64,000 nucleotides of DNA from Streptomyces sp. Tue 6430 (GTDB lineage: Bacteria > Actinomycetota > Actinomycetes > Streptomycetales > Streptomycetaceae), in NCBI GenBank assembly GCA_021568835.1, contig JAKGSH010000010.1:5704001-5768000 (forward strand), in the 5' to 3' direction. This document shows positions 27,581-35,071 of this stretch, piece by piece (positions within the stretch are counted from its first letter, which is position 1; every line of letters starts with the position of its first letter). The notes below the pieces were generated by a model, which saw only the letters and a list, made by a program, of their open reading frames with translations, did no database searches and was not told the origin of the DNA. Both the position numbers and the translations under genes were made by a program.

Positions 27581-28140
27581 ATGCAACGAGCGAGCACCGT
27601 GGTCCGAGTCACCGATCTGCTGCGCCGGCGGGCCGAACACCACCCCGACCGTATTGCACTCGACATCGACGGAACCGACGCACTGGACTACGGCGACTGG
27701 CAGCGCCGGGTCGACCGCACCGCCCACGGCCTGCTCGCCGCCGGCGTCACCAAGGGCCGCCGGATCGGCCTGCTGTACGGCGGCATGGACTGGACCGACT
27801 ACGCGGTCGCCTACCTCGCCGTGCTCAGCGCCGGCGCCACCGCCGTCCACCTCAGCGACCGGCTCGGCGAACGCGAGACCGAACGCCGGCTGACGGAGTG
27901 CCGGGCCACCGGAGTGATCCACAGCGGCTCGCTGCGCCCGCCCGCGAGCTTCACCGGCTGGAGCGCCGAGGTCGCCGAACTGGACAGCGGCGACGAGACG
28001 CCGGTCGACGTGCCGCTCGCCCCCGAGGACATCGCCGACGTGCTCTACACCTCCGGCACCACCGGGCCCGCCAAGGCCTTCACCAACCCGCACGGCAACC
28101 TCACCTTCGGGCGCGGCCCCGAGGGCCTGCTGCAGTTCGA
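27581..28140 (+). pseudogene. truncated AMP-forming acyl/aminoacyl ligase (N-terminal part)
   Basis: The first 187 codons of an ANL-superfamily enzyme are intact: LRRRAEHHPDRIALDIDG at the start and the phosphate-binding A3 motif VLYTSGTTGPAKAF. Such enzymes adenylate carboxylic acids before thioester formation. The similarity stops abruptly at 28138-28141, where an IS481-type transposase tail begins. The C-terminal two thirds, with the adenylate-binding and lid domains, are absent, so it cannot be active. Insertion followed by deletion is the simplest history. Confidence 0.8.
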
Positions 28141-28330
28141 GGCAAGGTCGAACGCTTCGACCGCACCCTGCTGGGCGAGTGGGCCTACGCCCGGCCCCTA
28201 CCGGTCAGAAGCCGAGCGCCGCGAAGCGTTCCCGCAATGGCTGCACACCTACAGCCACCACCGCGGACACACCGCGCTGAAGGGCCAACCACCCGCCAGC
28301 CGCGTTTCCCACCTCACAGGGCAATACAGC
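28141..28330 (+). pseudogene. IS481-family transposase C-terminal fragment
   Basis: GKVERFDRTLLGEWAYARP and then, after a frame change at the CCCC run near 28194-28197 (one extra C), YRSEAERREAFPQWLHTY, HRGHTALKGQPPASRV and LTGQYS. This is the end of the rve integrase domain of IS481-type transposases: the last catalytic Glu lies in KVERF. The usual stop after GQYS is replaced by TGG. The rest of the element is missing. It directly abuts the broken AMP-ligase. Confidence 0.85.
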
Positions 28331-28341
28331 TGGCAGTTCGG

Positions 28342-28916
28342 CTACGGGTGGAGCTTCTCGCCCTTGGCCAGCATCGCGACGAACTTCTCGATCCGGCGGA
28401 CCCGGGTCTCGGCCTTCTTGGCATCCTGGATCCGGTACAGGATCGCGTAGCGGTTCTGCCGGTCCAGGGTCTCGAAGAACGCGGCGGCGGCCGGCTCGGC
28501 GGCCAGTGCGGCGGCCAGGTCGTCCGGCACCGTCGAGGCCTTCGCGCCGTCGTAGGCCGCCTCCCAGCGGCCGTCCGCCTTGGCCCGGTCGATCTCGGCC
28601 TGCCCGGCGGGACGCATCCGGCCCTGCTCGATCAGCGCCGCGACCTTGTCCCGGTTGATCTTGGACCACTTGCTGTTCGCTTTCCGGGGGTGAACCGCTG
28701 CAGCCACCACTCGTCATCGAACTTGCCCTTCTGGCCGTCGATCCAGCCGTGGCAGAGCGCCACGTCGAGGGCCTGCGCGTAGTCCAGCGCGACGATTCCC
28801 GGACCCTTCTTGCGCAGCTTGAGCCAGATACCGGGAGAGGACGCGTGGTTTTCGGCGAGCCAAGTCTCGAAGGCTTCGGCCGAGTCGAATGAGAGGATCT
28901 CCAACTCCTGAGTCAC
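28342..28916 (-). CDS. YdeI/OmpD-associated family protein, one frameshift
   Basis: About 191 residues after repair. The protein reads ELEILSFDSAEAFETWLAEN, WLKLRKKGPGIVALDY, ALCHGWIDGQKGKFD and then, past the break, KANSKWSKINRDKVAALIE. This is the bacteriocin-protection YdeI/OmpD-associated family, of uncertain biochemical role. The break is in the GGGGG run at 28686-28690 (CCCCC on the coding strand); one more base gives RFTPRKANSKWSK. The start is probably GTG at 28916. Its 3' end lies only 12 bases from the transposase fragment. Confidence 0.75.
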
Positions 28917-29074
28917 CTCAGCAGTGAACCACACCGAGTAGTCTGCGACTCGACAACTGGTGCTTTCTGATTGTCCTTTGTCCCAGGGACGGACGTTCTG
29001 ACCTACCGTCATCATCGGCTTGCCGGTCCTCGCCCCGAGCCGACGGATGTCGTGCCCTGCCTTTCGGCCGCTTC

Positions 29075-29242
29075 CGAATCCATGTACCGACGACCTGCTC
29101 GGCATCCCGGAGGCCGACCGTGCCGAACTGGTCCCGGTCATCCACGAGCTGGGCCTGCTGATGGAACGCCACCCCGGCGGTGTGCCACCCGGGCCTCGGC
29201 AACCGGGGCTTCGACAGCGTCCCGGTCAACCTGCTGGGCTGA
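29075..29242 (+). pseudogene. short degenerate gene tail, family not recognised
   Basis: One frame reads LLGIPEADRAELVPVIHELG. After a shift near 29170 another reads HPGLGNRGFDSVPVNLLG and stops at 29242. The two pieces look like protein but match no family I can name. No start or upstream continuation exists. It sits in a 420-base spacer (28917-29336) with IS debris on one side, so a decayed remnant is likely. Nothing else in that spacer is supported. Confidence 0.3.
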
Positions 29243-29336
29243 CGGCCCCGCACACCCGGACGGGCCACGCCCACGACCGCAGAGCCCATGACCGCAGAGC
29301 CCACGACCACAGAGGGGCGCGGCCCGTCCGGCGGGG

Positions 29337-29618
29337 TCAGTCCTCGATGGTGACGCCCCGCCAGAAGGCGACATGGTGGCGGATCCGCGCGGCGGCCTCC
29401 GACGGCTCCGGGTAGTACCAGGCGGCGTCCGGGTTCGACGCCCCGTCGACCCGCACCGTCCAGTACGAGGCGGTGCCCTTCCACGGGCAGAACGCGGTGG
29501 TGCTGCCGGCCACGAAGTAGCGGCGGTCGATCGACTCCGGCGGGAAGTAGTGGTTTCCCTCCACCACTTCGGTGTGCTCCGATTCGGCGAGCACCGCGCC
29601 GTTCCACACGGCGCGCAT
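29337..29618 (-). CDS. DUF427 domain protein
   Basis: A 93-residue protein with VEGNHYFPPESIDRRYF, CPWKGTASYWTVRVDG and DAAWYYPEPSEAA, the standard pattern of DUF427 (a small beta-barrel of unknown function). The ATG at 29618 overlaps the stop of the DUF1697 gene as TGATG, so translation is coupled. Confidence 0.88.
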   Translation of the reverse strand: MRAVWNGAVLAESEHTEVVEGNHYFPPESIDRRYFVAGSTTAFCPWKGTASYWTVRVDGASNPDAAWYYPEPSEAAARIRHHVAFWRGVTIED

Positions 29619-30157
29619 CAGGACGCCATCTCGTGAAGGGCGTTGACGGACTTCCAGTTGCGGGTGGTGGCGACGATGCCGAGCCGGCGCTCGATGAACG
29701 CGTTGTTCAGCTTGGTCCGCCCGTAGCCGCCCGGCACGTGCAGGTGGATCTCGTCGCCGAGCAGGGTGAACTCGGCGGTCTCCCCGGGGGGTGTCCGCAG
29801 GGCGGCCGCCTGCTCGGCGGTCGGTGTCCCGGCGAGGAAGGTGACGTGCAGCTTGGTCGGGTCGTCCTCGCGGTCCAGGTACGGGTTGGCGGCGACCGTC
29901 CGGCCCAGCGACTCGCCGGTGCGCAGCAGCACGCCGGCCGGTACGCCCAGTCCGTCGGCGAGGCGCTTCTCGATCCGCTCCCGCAGTTCGCCGGGCGCGG
30001 CCCCCGCCGGGTCGGCGAACACCACGTTCCCGCTCTGCAGGTACGTCCGGACCTCGTCGAAACCCAGCTCGCCGAACAGCTCGCGGAGATCCTTCATCGC
30101 GATCTTGGCATGGCCACCGACGTTGATGCCGCGCAGCAGTGCGACGTACTTCGTCAT
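29618..30157 (-). CDS. DUF1697 family protein
   Basis: A 179-residue protein that opens with MTKYVALLRGINVGGHAKIAM, the hallmark of DUF1697. It continues FDEVRTYLQSGNVVF and ends GRTKLNNAFIERRLG then RNWKSVNAL. The family is widespread and uncharacterised. The start is ATG at 30157 with GGGTGAGGGG-like sequence upstream. It forms a two-gene operon with the DUF427 gene. Confidence 0.9.
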   Translation of the reverse strand: MTKYVALLRGINVGGHAKIAMKDLRELFGELGFDEVRTYLQSGNVVFADPAGAAPGELRERIEKRLADGLGVPAGVLLRTGESLGRTVAANPYLDREDDPTKLHVTFLAGTPTAEQAAALRTPPGETAEFTLLGDEIHLHVPGGYGRTKLNNAFIERRLGIVATTRNWKSVNALHEMAS

Positions 30158-30343
30158 GCCCCTCACCCTTCCACACGCCTGTGGCATCGACAAGGAAGGA
30201 CCGGGGCGGTGACGAGCGAGCCGGCCGGGGAGCGCCCGCCGTCCCGGCGGACCACTGCCCCCGGCAGACCACCGCCCGTCCCGGTGGCCCGCCGCCCGCC
30301 CCGGTGGAGCACCGGTCACCCCGGCGGGCGGCGGAGTCCCGGA

Positions 30344-31308
30344 TCAGTAGCCGTAGATCATCTTGTAGGCGACCTCGGGGAGGAACTGCCCGGCCGTGGA
30401 GCCGGATCCGACGCCGCAGTTGCCGTCCGACTCGCCCGGGACCTTGATCCACAGGAGCATCTCGGCTCCTCCGCCCGTCCGGGTGGGCGTGCCGATGCGG
30501 CGGCCCGAGGGGTTGCACCACTGTCCGTCGGAGCCGTTGCCGTTGCGGCTGGTGTCCACGACGAACGGCTTGGTGTAGCCGTAGCGGGCGCCGAGTTCGC
30601 TGTTGACGGCGTTGCCGTAGGCGGTGTTCTCCGCGGTGGTGAAGTAGTTGGAGACGTTGAGCGAGAAGCCGTGGGCCTGGCGGAGGCCGGCTTCGTGGAG
30701 GCGCCGGGCCATGGTCGCCGCGTCGACCCAGCGCGGGTTGCCGGCGTCCATGTAGACCCAGGTGTTGGGGCCTGGCGGTTGAACCGGGTGAGGGCGTCCG
30801 TGAGCATGGCCTCGCGCTCGTCGATCTGCGCCTGGTTCATGCAGCCGTAGTCCCCGAGGGAGTCCGGCTCGAGGATGACGACGGCCGGGCGGTTGCCGAT
30901 CCCGCCGGCGAACCGGCCGATCCAGTCGGCGTAGGCGGACGGCGAAGCGGCTCCGCCGGCGGAGTGCCCGCCGCAGTAGTCGCGGTGGTAGACGTTGTAG
31001 GCGACGAGGAGGGGCAGCTTGTCCCGCTGGTCCGCGGCCCCGACGTAGGCACTCGTGGCGCTGTCGACGGCGCCGCTCCAGGAGCCGAACCAACGGGCCG
31101 TCGGCGTGTTGGCGATGGACGCGTTGATCGCGGCCGCCCGGCCGTCGCCGGGGTTGGCGGCCACCCACCTCTTCGCGCTGGAGTCGGGGTCCACGTAGAA
31201 CCCACTGGTCATGGTGGTCGGGTCGGCCGCGTGGGCGGACGGTGCGGCGGCGAACGCCAGCGGCAGGGCGAAGAGCGCTGCGGCCAAGGCGCGGAGTCTG
31301 CGGCGCAT
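30344..31308 (-). CDS. secreted GH6 cellulase (endoglucanase or cellobiohydrolase), one frameshift
   Basis: A Sec signal peptide (LRALAAALFALPLAFAAAPSAHA, cleaved near residue 27) leads into a GH6 catalytic domain: YNVYHRDYCGG, VVILEPDSLGDYGC (catalytic Asp), FSLNVSNYF, VVDTSRNGNGS and LLWIKVPGESDG. GH6 enzymes cut cellulose with inversion. The frame breaks at the GGGG run at 30767-30770 (minus-strand CCCC). One more C gives APNTWVYMDAGNP. There is no carbohydrate-binding module. About 321 residues. Three boxes like the CebR operator lie in the spacer shared with the divergent LacI gene. Confidence 0.9.
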
Positions 31309-31399
31309 GACGGAACCTCGTTCTCCTGGCAGGGATGCCCCGCACGCTCTCGTCCCGAGCGTGCGAAGCGCTGAGGAAGTGCGGTGGTGCGACCATGCC

Positions 31400-31413
31400 T
31401 GGGAGCGCTCCCA
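31400..31413. promoter_or_regulatory. CebR-type operator, perfect TGGGAGCGCTCCCA
   Basis: Exact match to the 14-bp palindrome bound by CebR, the cellobiose-responsive repressor of Streptomyces cellulase genes. It lies 92 bases upstream of the GH6 start. Confidence 0.88.
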
Positions 31414-31414
31414 C

Positions 31415-31428
31415 TGGAAGCGCTCCCA
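31415..31428. promoter_or_regulatory. second CebR-type box, one mismatch
   Basis: TGGAAGCGCTCCCA, one base off the palindrome, separated from the first box by a single base. Tandem sites on one helical face would allow cooperative binding. Confidence 0.75.
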
Positions 31429-31551
31429 ACAACGCGGCAAAACTGTCGGGGGTGTGATCGGTATGGTGTGACGGGGCAGTTGGACTGTCAAGGGTCAACG
31501 CGCAAGCACCCTCTGCGACTTGCGTGCCGGAAGCCTGAGGGGTCAGGAAGC

Positions 31552-31565
31552 TGGAAGCGGTCCCA
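31552..31565. promoter_or_regulatory. third CebR-like box near the LacI gene, two mismatches
   Basis: TGGAAGCGGTCCCA, 120 bases before the LacI-family start. It may autoregulate that gene. Confidence 0.5.
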
Positions 31566-31684
31566 GTCGACCGGCCCCTGAGGGCCCTCGGTGTTCCCCC
31601 CTCGTCCTCCACCGGGCGGGTGGCAGCGGCACGGGCCGAGGTGAGACGCTGCCCGTCCGGTCGAGACGGAAGGGCCCGTGGTTC

Positions 31685-32698
31685 ATGGCAGAGGGTGCGC
31701 CGCGTCGGCAGCCGACGCTCGACGAGGTGGCCGAACGCGCCGGTGTGTCCCGCTCCGTGGCCTCCCGCGCCCTCAACAACGCTCCGCACGTCAGCCGCGC
31801 CAAGCGTGAGGCGGTCGAACGGGCCGTCCGGCAACTCGGGTACGTACCCAATCCGACCGCGCGCGCTCTGGCCACGCGGCAGACGGGAGCGGCCGCCCTG
31901 GTCGTCTCGGGAGAGGATCCGTCGATCTTCGCCGATCCGTTCTTCGCCCAGGTGATCGTGGGGGCGTCGGCCGCCCTGGAGGAGGCCGACCTGCATCTGA
32001 TGCTGTGCCTGGCCGCTTCCGACCGGGGCCGCAAGCGGGTCGAGGAGCTCCTTCGCTCCAAGGGTGCGGACGGGGTCATGCTGATGGCGCTGCGCGAGGA
32101 CGATCCGCTGGCCCGTATGGCCGACGAGGCGCAGATGCCCGTCGTGTTCGGTGGACGCCCGGTCGGTCCGGCTCCCCGGTGGTACGTGGACGTCGACAAC
32201 GTCGGCGGAGCACGCGAGGCGACCGAGTACCTGGTCTCGCGCGGCCGGAGGCGCGTGGCCGCGATCTGCGGGCGTCTGGACACCGAGGCCGGGCGCGCCC
32301 GGTACCGCGGCTACCGGGACGCCGTGCTGGGCGCCGGTCTCGATCCGTTCCCCCCGCAGGAGGGCGACTTCACCGAGCCCAGCGGGGCCGGCGCCATGGC
32401 CGCACTGCTGGCGGACCACCCCGACGTGGACGGGGTGTTCGCCGCCAACGACAACATGGCGGCGGGAGCGCTGCGCACGTTGCGGGAGGCCGGCCGACGG
32501 GTCCCCGCCGACGTCGCCGTGGTCGGCTTCGACGACCTGACGGTCGCCCGGATCGCCGATCCGCCGCTCACCACCGTCCATCAGCCCGTGGAGGCCTTCG
32601 GGCGGGAGATGGCGCGCATGCTCGTCGCGCTCGTCAACGGGCGGGAACCCACCCCGCTGATCCTTCCGACCCGCTTGGTCGTCCGCTCCAGCGCCTGA
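31685..32698 (+). CDS. LacI-family regulator, CebR-like
   Basis: A 337-residue LacI-type repressor. The helix-turn-helix and hinge are PTLDEVAERAGVSRSVASRA and LGYVPNPTARALATRQT. The periplasmic-binding-like core has DGVMLMALREDDPLARM, VDVDNVGGAREATEYL, DGVFAANDNMAAGAL and GFDDLTVARIADPPLTTV. It is divergent from the GH6 cellulase, and CebR-type palindromes lie between them. Whether this protein or a CebR encoded elsewhere binds them cannot be told. The start is ATG at 31685. Confidence 0.9.
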   Translation: MAEGAPRRQPTLDEVAERAGVSRSVASRALNNAPHVSRAKREAVERAVRQLGYVPNPTARALATRQTGAAALVVSGEDPSIFADPFFAQVIVGASAALEEADLHLMLCLAASDRGRKRVEELLRSKGADGVMLMALREDDPLARMADEAQMPVVFGGRPVGPAPRWYVDVDNVGGAREATEYLVSRGRRRVAAICGRLDTEAGRARYRGYRDAVLGAGLDPFPPQEGDFTEPSGAGAMAALLADHPDVDGVFAANDNMAAGALRTLREAGRRVPADVAVVGFDDLTVARIADPPLTTVHQPVEAFGREMARMLVALVNGREPTPLILPTRLVVRSSA

Positions 32699-32995
32699 CG
32701 GCGTCGACGATCCGGTCCGCGGGGCCGAAGTCGAACGAGCCGTGGGACGGCTCGGTCGCGTCCCACTTCATCTCGTTCTCGGGGGTGACCGAGGTGAACT
32801 CGCGGTCCGGCAGGGTGGTGCACACATGCCGTCACCGAGCCGTCCGGCGGTCACGGCGGTTCCGAGGAACCGCCCGGACCGGGCCGCCCGGGCGCCCGGG
32901 ACGGAGGCCTGGACGGCGTCGGGTGCGTCGGTCGCGGTACCGGGTGTCACCAGGACGGTGGCGGTCGGCAGGCCCAGGACGGGGGCTCGGCGTCG
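32699..32995 (-). pseudogene. GH10 xylanase N-terminal remnant
   Basis: On the minus strand a hydrophobic leader-like stretch is followed by GRFLGTAVTAGRLGDG. After a shift it reads TLPDREFTSVTPENEMKWDA and GSFDFGPADRIVDAV, the start of a GH10 endo-xylanase barrel. The sequence ends exactly at the LacI stop codon, before either catalytic Glu. It is a decayed fragment of about 85 codons. It fits the plant-polysaccharide theme and suggests the locus once held a complete xylanase. Confidence 0.75.
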
Positions 32996-33068
32996 GCCGG
33001 GCCGCTCCAGCGGGTTCAGGGTTCTTTTCGCAGGGGTGGGGGTCGGGTGGTGCGGTCGGCGGATCGGC

Positions 33069-34706
33069 TCAGGGTGCGGACAGCTCGAACCGCGCGACGC
33101 GGACCGCGCCGCCGAGTGCCTGTGTGGCGTGGTTGAAGAGGGCGAACCGGTAACCCATGAAGAACCGCCAGTCGTTGCCCATGGAGAAGGCGGGCCCGAG
33201 ACGGGTGAAGGTGGTGCCGTCGGTGCTGTAGGAGAAGGTGCCCGGGCGGGGCGCGCCGGGGCGGATGTCCGCGTTCGCACGCAGCCAGATCCGGCCGCCG
33301 GAGACGGGCGCGCTCGCGAGCTCGGTGCCGGTGTGGGTGGTGTTCCAACTGGTGTCCATGGCCGGCCCGCTGACCATCACGACCCGTGTCACGCCGCCGT
33401 CGCGCTTGAGGCCGATCCAGGCGGAGGAGTCACGCAGCAGCGCGAGTCCGGCCCGGTCGCCGTCCCGCATCGCGGTGTGGTCGAGCTGGACCGTGGCGGT
33501 GGAGACGGGCCCTTGGATGCGATGCGTGAGGGTGTTGCGGGCCCAGTAGAGGTCGTGGGTGACGGTCGCGGTCCGCAGGGTCAGGCCGTTGCCGACCGAC
33601 CACTTGGTGTTGTCCGGGTTGTGGTTCCACTCCCACCTCGGTCCGAGGGCCGTGCCGTCGAAGGTGTCGACGCCGGTCATCGGGGTGACCCGGCGGGGTG
33701 GAGCGGGTACGGCCGGGCTGGGGTACGACGTGCCCCATGCGCCGTTCACCAGTTGCACGACGGGCCAGCCGTCCGGGGTCCAGGTGACCGGCGCCAGGGC
33801 GGGCACGCGGCCGCCGGGGTACGCGTCGACGAAGGCCAGGTAGTACCAGGCGCCGCTCTGCGTCTGTACCAGGCCACCCTGGTGCGGGACGCCGCCGCCG
33901 GGGATCGGTCCGCGCAGGTCGAGGAGGACCTGCCGCATCGTGTACGGACCGAAGGGGCCACTGGACGACTTCAGGATGTACTGGCCGTTCGCGGGGCGGG
34001 TCAGGAAGATGTAGTACTGCCCGTTGATCCTGTAGAAGCGGGCGCCCTCGAGGGTGCCCACGCTCGACGGTGTCCTGAACACCTCCTGCGTACGGACCTG
34101 ATCGCGGCCGTCGGGCGAGAGCCGGGCCACGCTGATGACGGTGTTCCCGTACGCCACGTACAGGGAGTCGTCGCTGTCGACGAGCAGCCCGGCGTCGTAG
34201 TAGGGGGTGCTGATCGTCGTCAGCCTGTTCCACGGCCCCTCCACCGCGGTGGCGGTGTAGACGTACGTCCGGGCGAAGTCGATCTGCCCGAGCCAGTAGA
34301 AGGTCCTGTTGCTCGGGCGGTAGGCGAGTGACGACGCCCAGATTCCTCTGACGTAGCCACGGGCGCCGTTCAGGTCGTACTTGGCGCCGAAGTCGAGGAC
34401 GGGCACCGAGTGGCCGGCGATCTCCCAGTTCACCAGGTCGTAGGAGCGCAGGACGGGTGCGCCCGGCGAGTAGTGCATCGTCGAGGCCGAGGCGTAGTAG
34501 GTGTCGCCGACGCGGATGACGTCGATGTCGGCGAAGTCCTGCCAGATCACCGGGTTCGTGTACTCCGCGGCGGCCGCGAGGGCGGGCCCGTGGGGCCCGT
34601 GGGCCCCGTGAGCTCCGTGGGGGAGGAAGGCGCCGGCGGCCAGGCCGGTGGCGGCCGCGAGCGTACGACGACGAGTGAAATGTTGATGCGTCCATGACAT
34701 TTCCAT
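33069..34706 (-). CDS. secreted GH43 glycosidase with C-terminal beta-sandwich
   Basis: About 545 residues. A Tat-type signal (TRRRTLAAATGLAAGAF) is followed by a five-bladed GH43 domain: NPVIWQDFADIDVIRVGDTYY (with the general base Asp), DSDDSLYVAYG, LEGARFYRINGQYYIF and PHQGGLVQTQSG. A C-terminal lectin-like sandwich (MTGVDTFDGTALGPRWEW to FALFNHATQALGG) is typical of GH43 xylosidases and arabinofuranosidases. The start is ATG at 34706. It is divergent from the GH27 gene, and its promoter carries the operator motif found there too. It likely trims xylan or arabinan side chains. Confidence 0.9.
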   Translation of the reverse strand: MEMSWTHQHFTRRRTLAAATGLAAGAFLPHGAHGAHGPHGPALAAAAEYTNPVIWQDFADIDVIRVGDTYYASASTMHYSPGAPVLRSYDLVNWEIAGHSVPVLDFGAKYDLNGARGYVRGIWASSLAYRPSNRTFYWLGQIDFARTYVYTATAVEGPWNRLTTISTPYYDAGLLVDSDDSLYVAYGNTVISVARLSPDGRDQVRTQEVFRTPSSVGTLEGARFYRINGQYYIFLTRPANGQYILKSSSGPFGPYTMRQVLLDLRGPIPGGGVPHQGGLVQTQSGAWYYLAFVDAYPGGRVPALAPVTWTPDGWPVVQLVNGAWGTSYPSPAVPAPPRRVTPMTGVDTFDGTALGPRWEWNHNPDNTKWSVGNGLTLRTATVTHDLYWARNTLTHRIQGPVSTATVQLDHTAMRDGDRAGLALLRDSSAWIGLKRDGGVTRVVMVSGPAMDTSWNTTHTGTELASAPVSGGRIWLRANADIRPGAPRPGTFSYSTDGTTFTRLGPAFSMGNDWRFFMGYRFALFNHATQALGGAVRVARFELSAP

Positions 34707-34751
34707 GTGGGGCTCTTCTCGGCTTCGTGGAGCGCGGAGGGCTTCCTGATG

Positions 34752-34765
34752 TTCGAAATGTCGAA
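34752..34765. promoter_or_regulatory. operator-like TTCGAAATGTCGAA in the GH43 leader
   Basis: An imperfect palindrome about 20 bases downstream of the predicted GH43 transcription start. It resembles the site at 35022-35035 in the GH27 leader (TTCGAAAT core shared). Confidence 0.55.
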
Positions 34766-34792
34766 TGCGGATCGGCCTGTCGAGCATTCTGG

Positions 34793-34820
34793 ATGATAGG
34801 AGGCCGGTGCGCTCCGTCAA
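34793..34820 (-). promoter_or_regulatory. promoter of the GH43 gene
   Basis: Minus strand: TTGACG (34820-34815), 16 bases, TATCAT (34798-34793). The leader is about 80 bases. Confidence 0.6.
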
Positions 34821-34847
34821 CCCCTCTCGCAGGGTTCGCTTGCTCCG

Positions 34848-34861
34848 TCGAAACATTCGGA
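34848..34861. promoter_or_regulatory. third, weaker TCGAAA-N-TTCGGA motif between the two promoters
   Basis: TCGAAACATTCGGA, a diverged copy of the same palindrome, midway between the divergent promoters. Confidence 0.4.
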
Positions 34862-34962
34862 AAGTCCTGGCGTCGAGTCACCCCAGGTCAGTGCCCCGGT
34901 GGCGCGGATGTTCCGCCGTGCGGCCGCCTGGTGGCGCGGTGAAGTCGACCCGACGCGCGGTG

Positions 34963-34990
34963 TTGACATGTTCAGGTGCCTCTCTAGGAT
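34963..34990 (+). promoter_or_regulatory. promoter of the GH27 gene
   Basis: TTGACA (34963-34968), 16 bases, TAGGAT (34985-34990). A perfect -35 with a typical Streptomyces -10. Confidence 0.68.
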
Positions 34991-35021
34991 CCGTGGGGCC
35001 GCTCCGAGTTTCCGAATGCTG

Positions 35022-35035
35022 CTCGAAATTTCGAA
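35022..35035. promoter_or_regulatory. operator-like CTCGAAATTTCGAA in the GH27 leader
   Basis: Contains the perfect 12-bp palindrome TCGAAATTTCGA (35023-35034), about 30 bases after the predicted transcription start. CGAA...TTCG half-sites resemble those reported for the xylobiose regulator BxlR. That match is from memory. Confidence 0.55.
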
Positions 35036-35071
35036 CCTCTCCTCTTCCGCTGCGTACCGAAGGAGTCCTTG

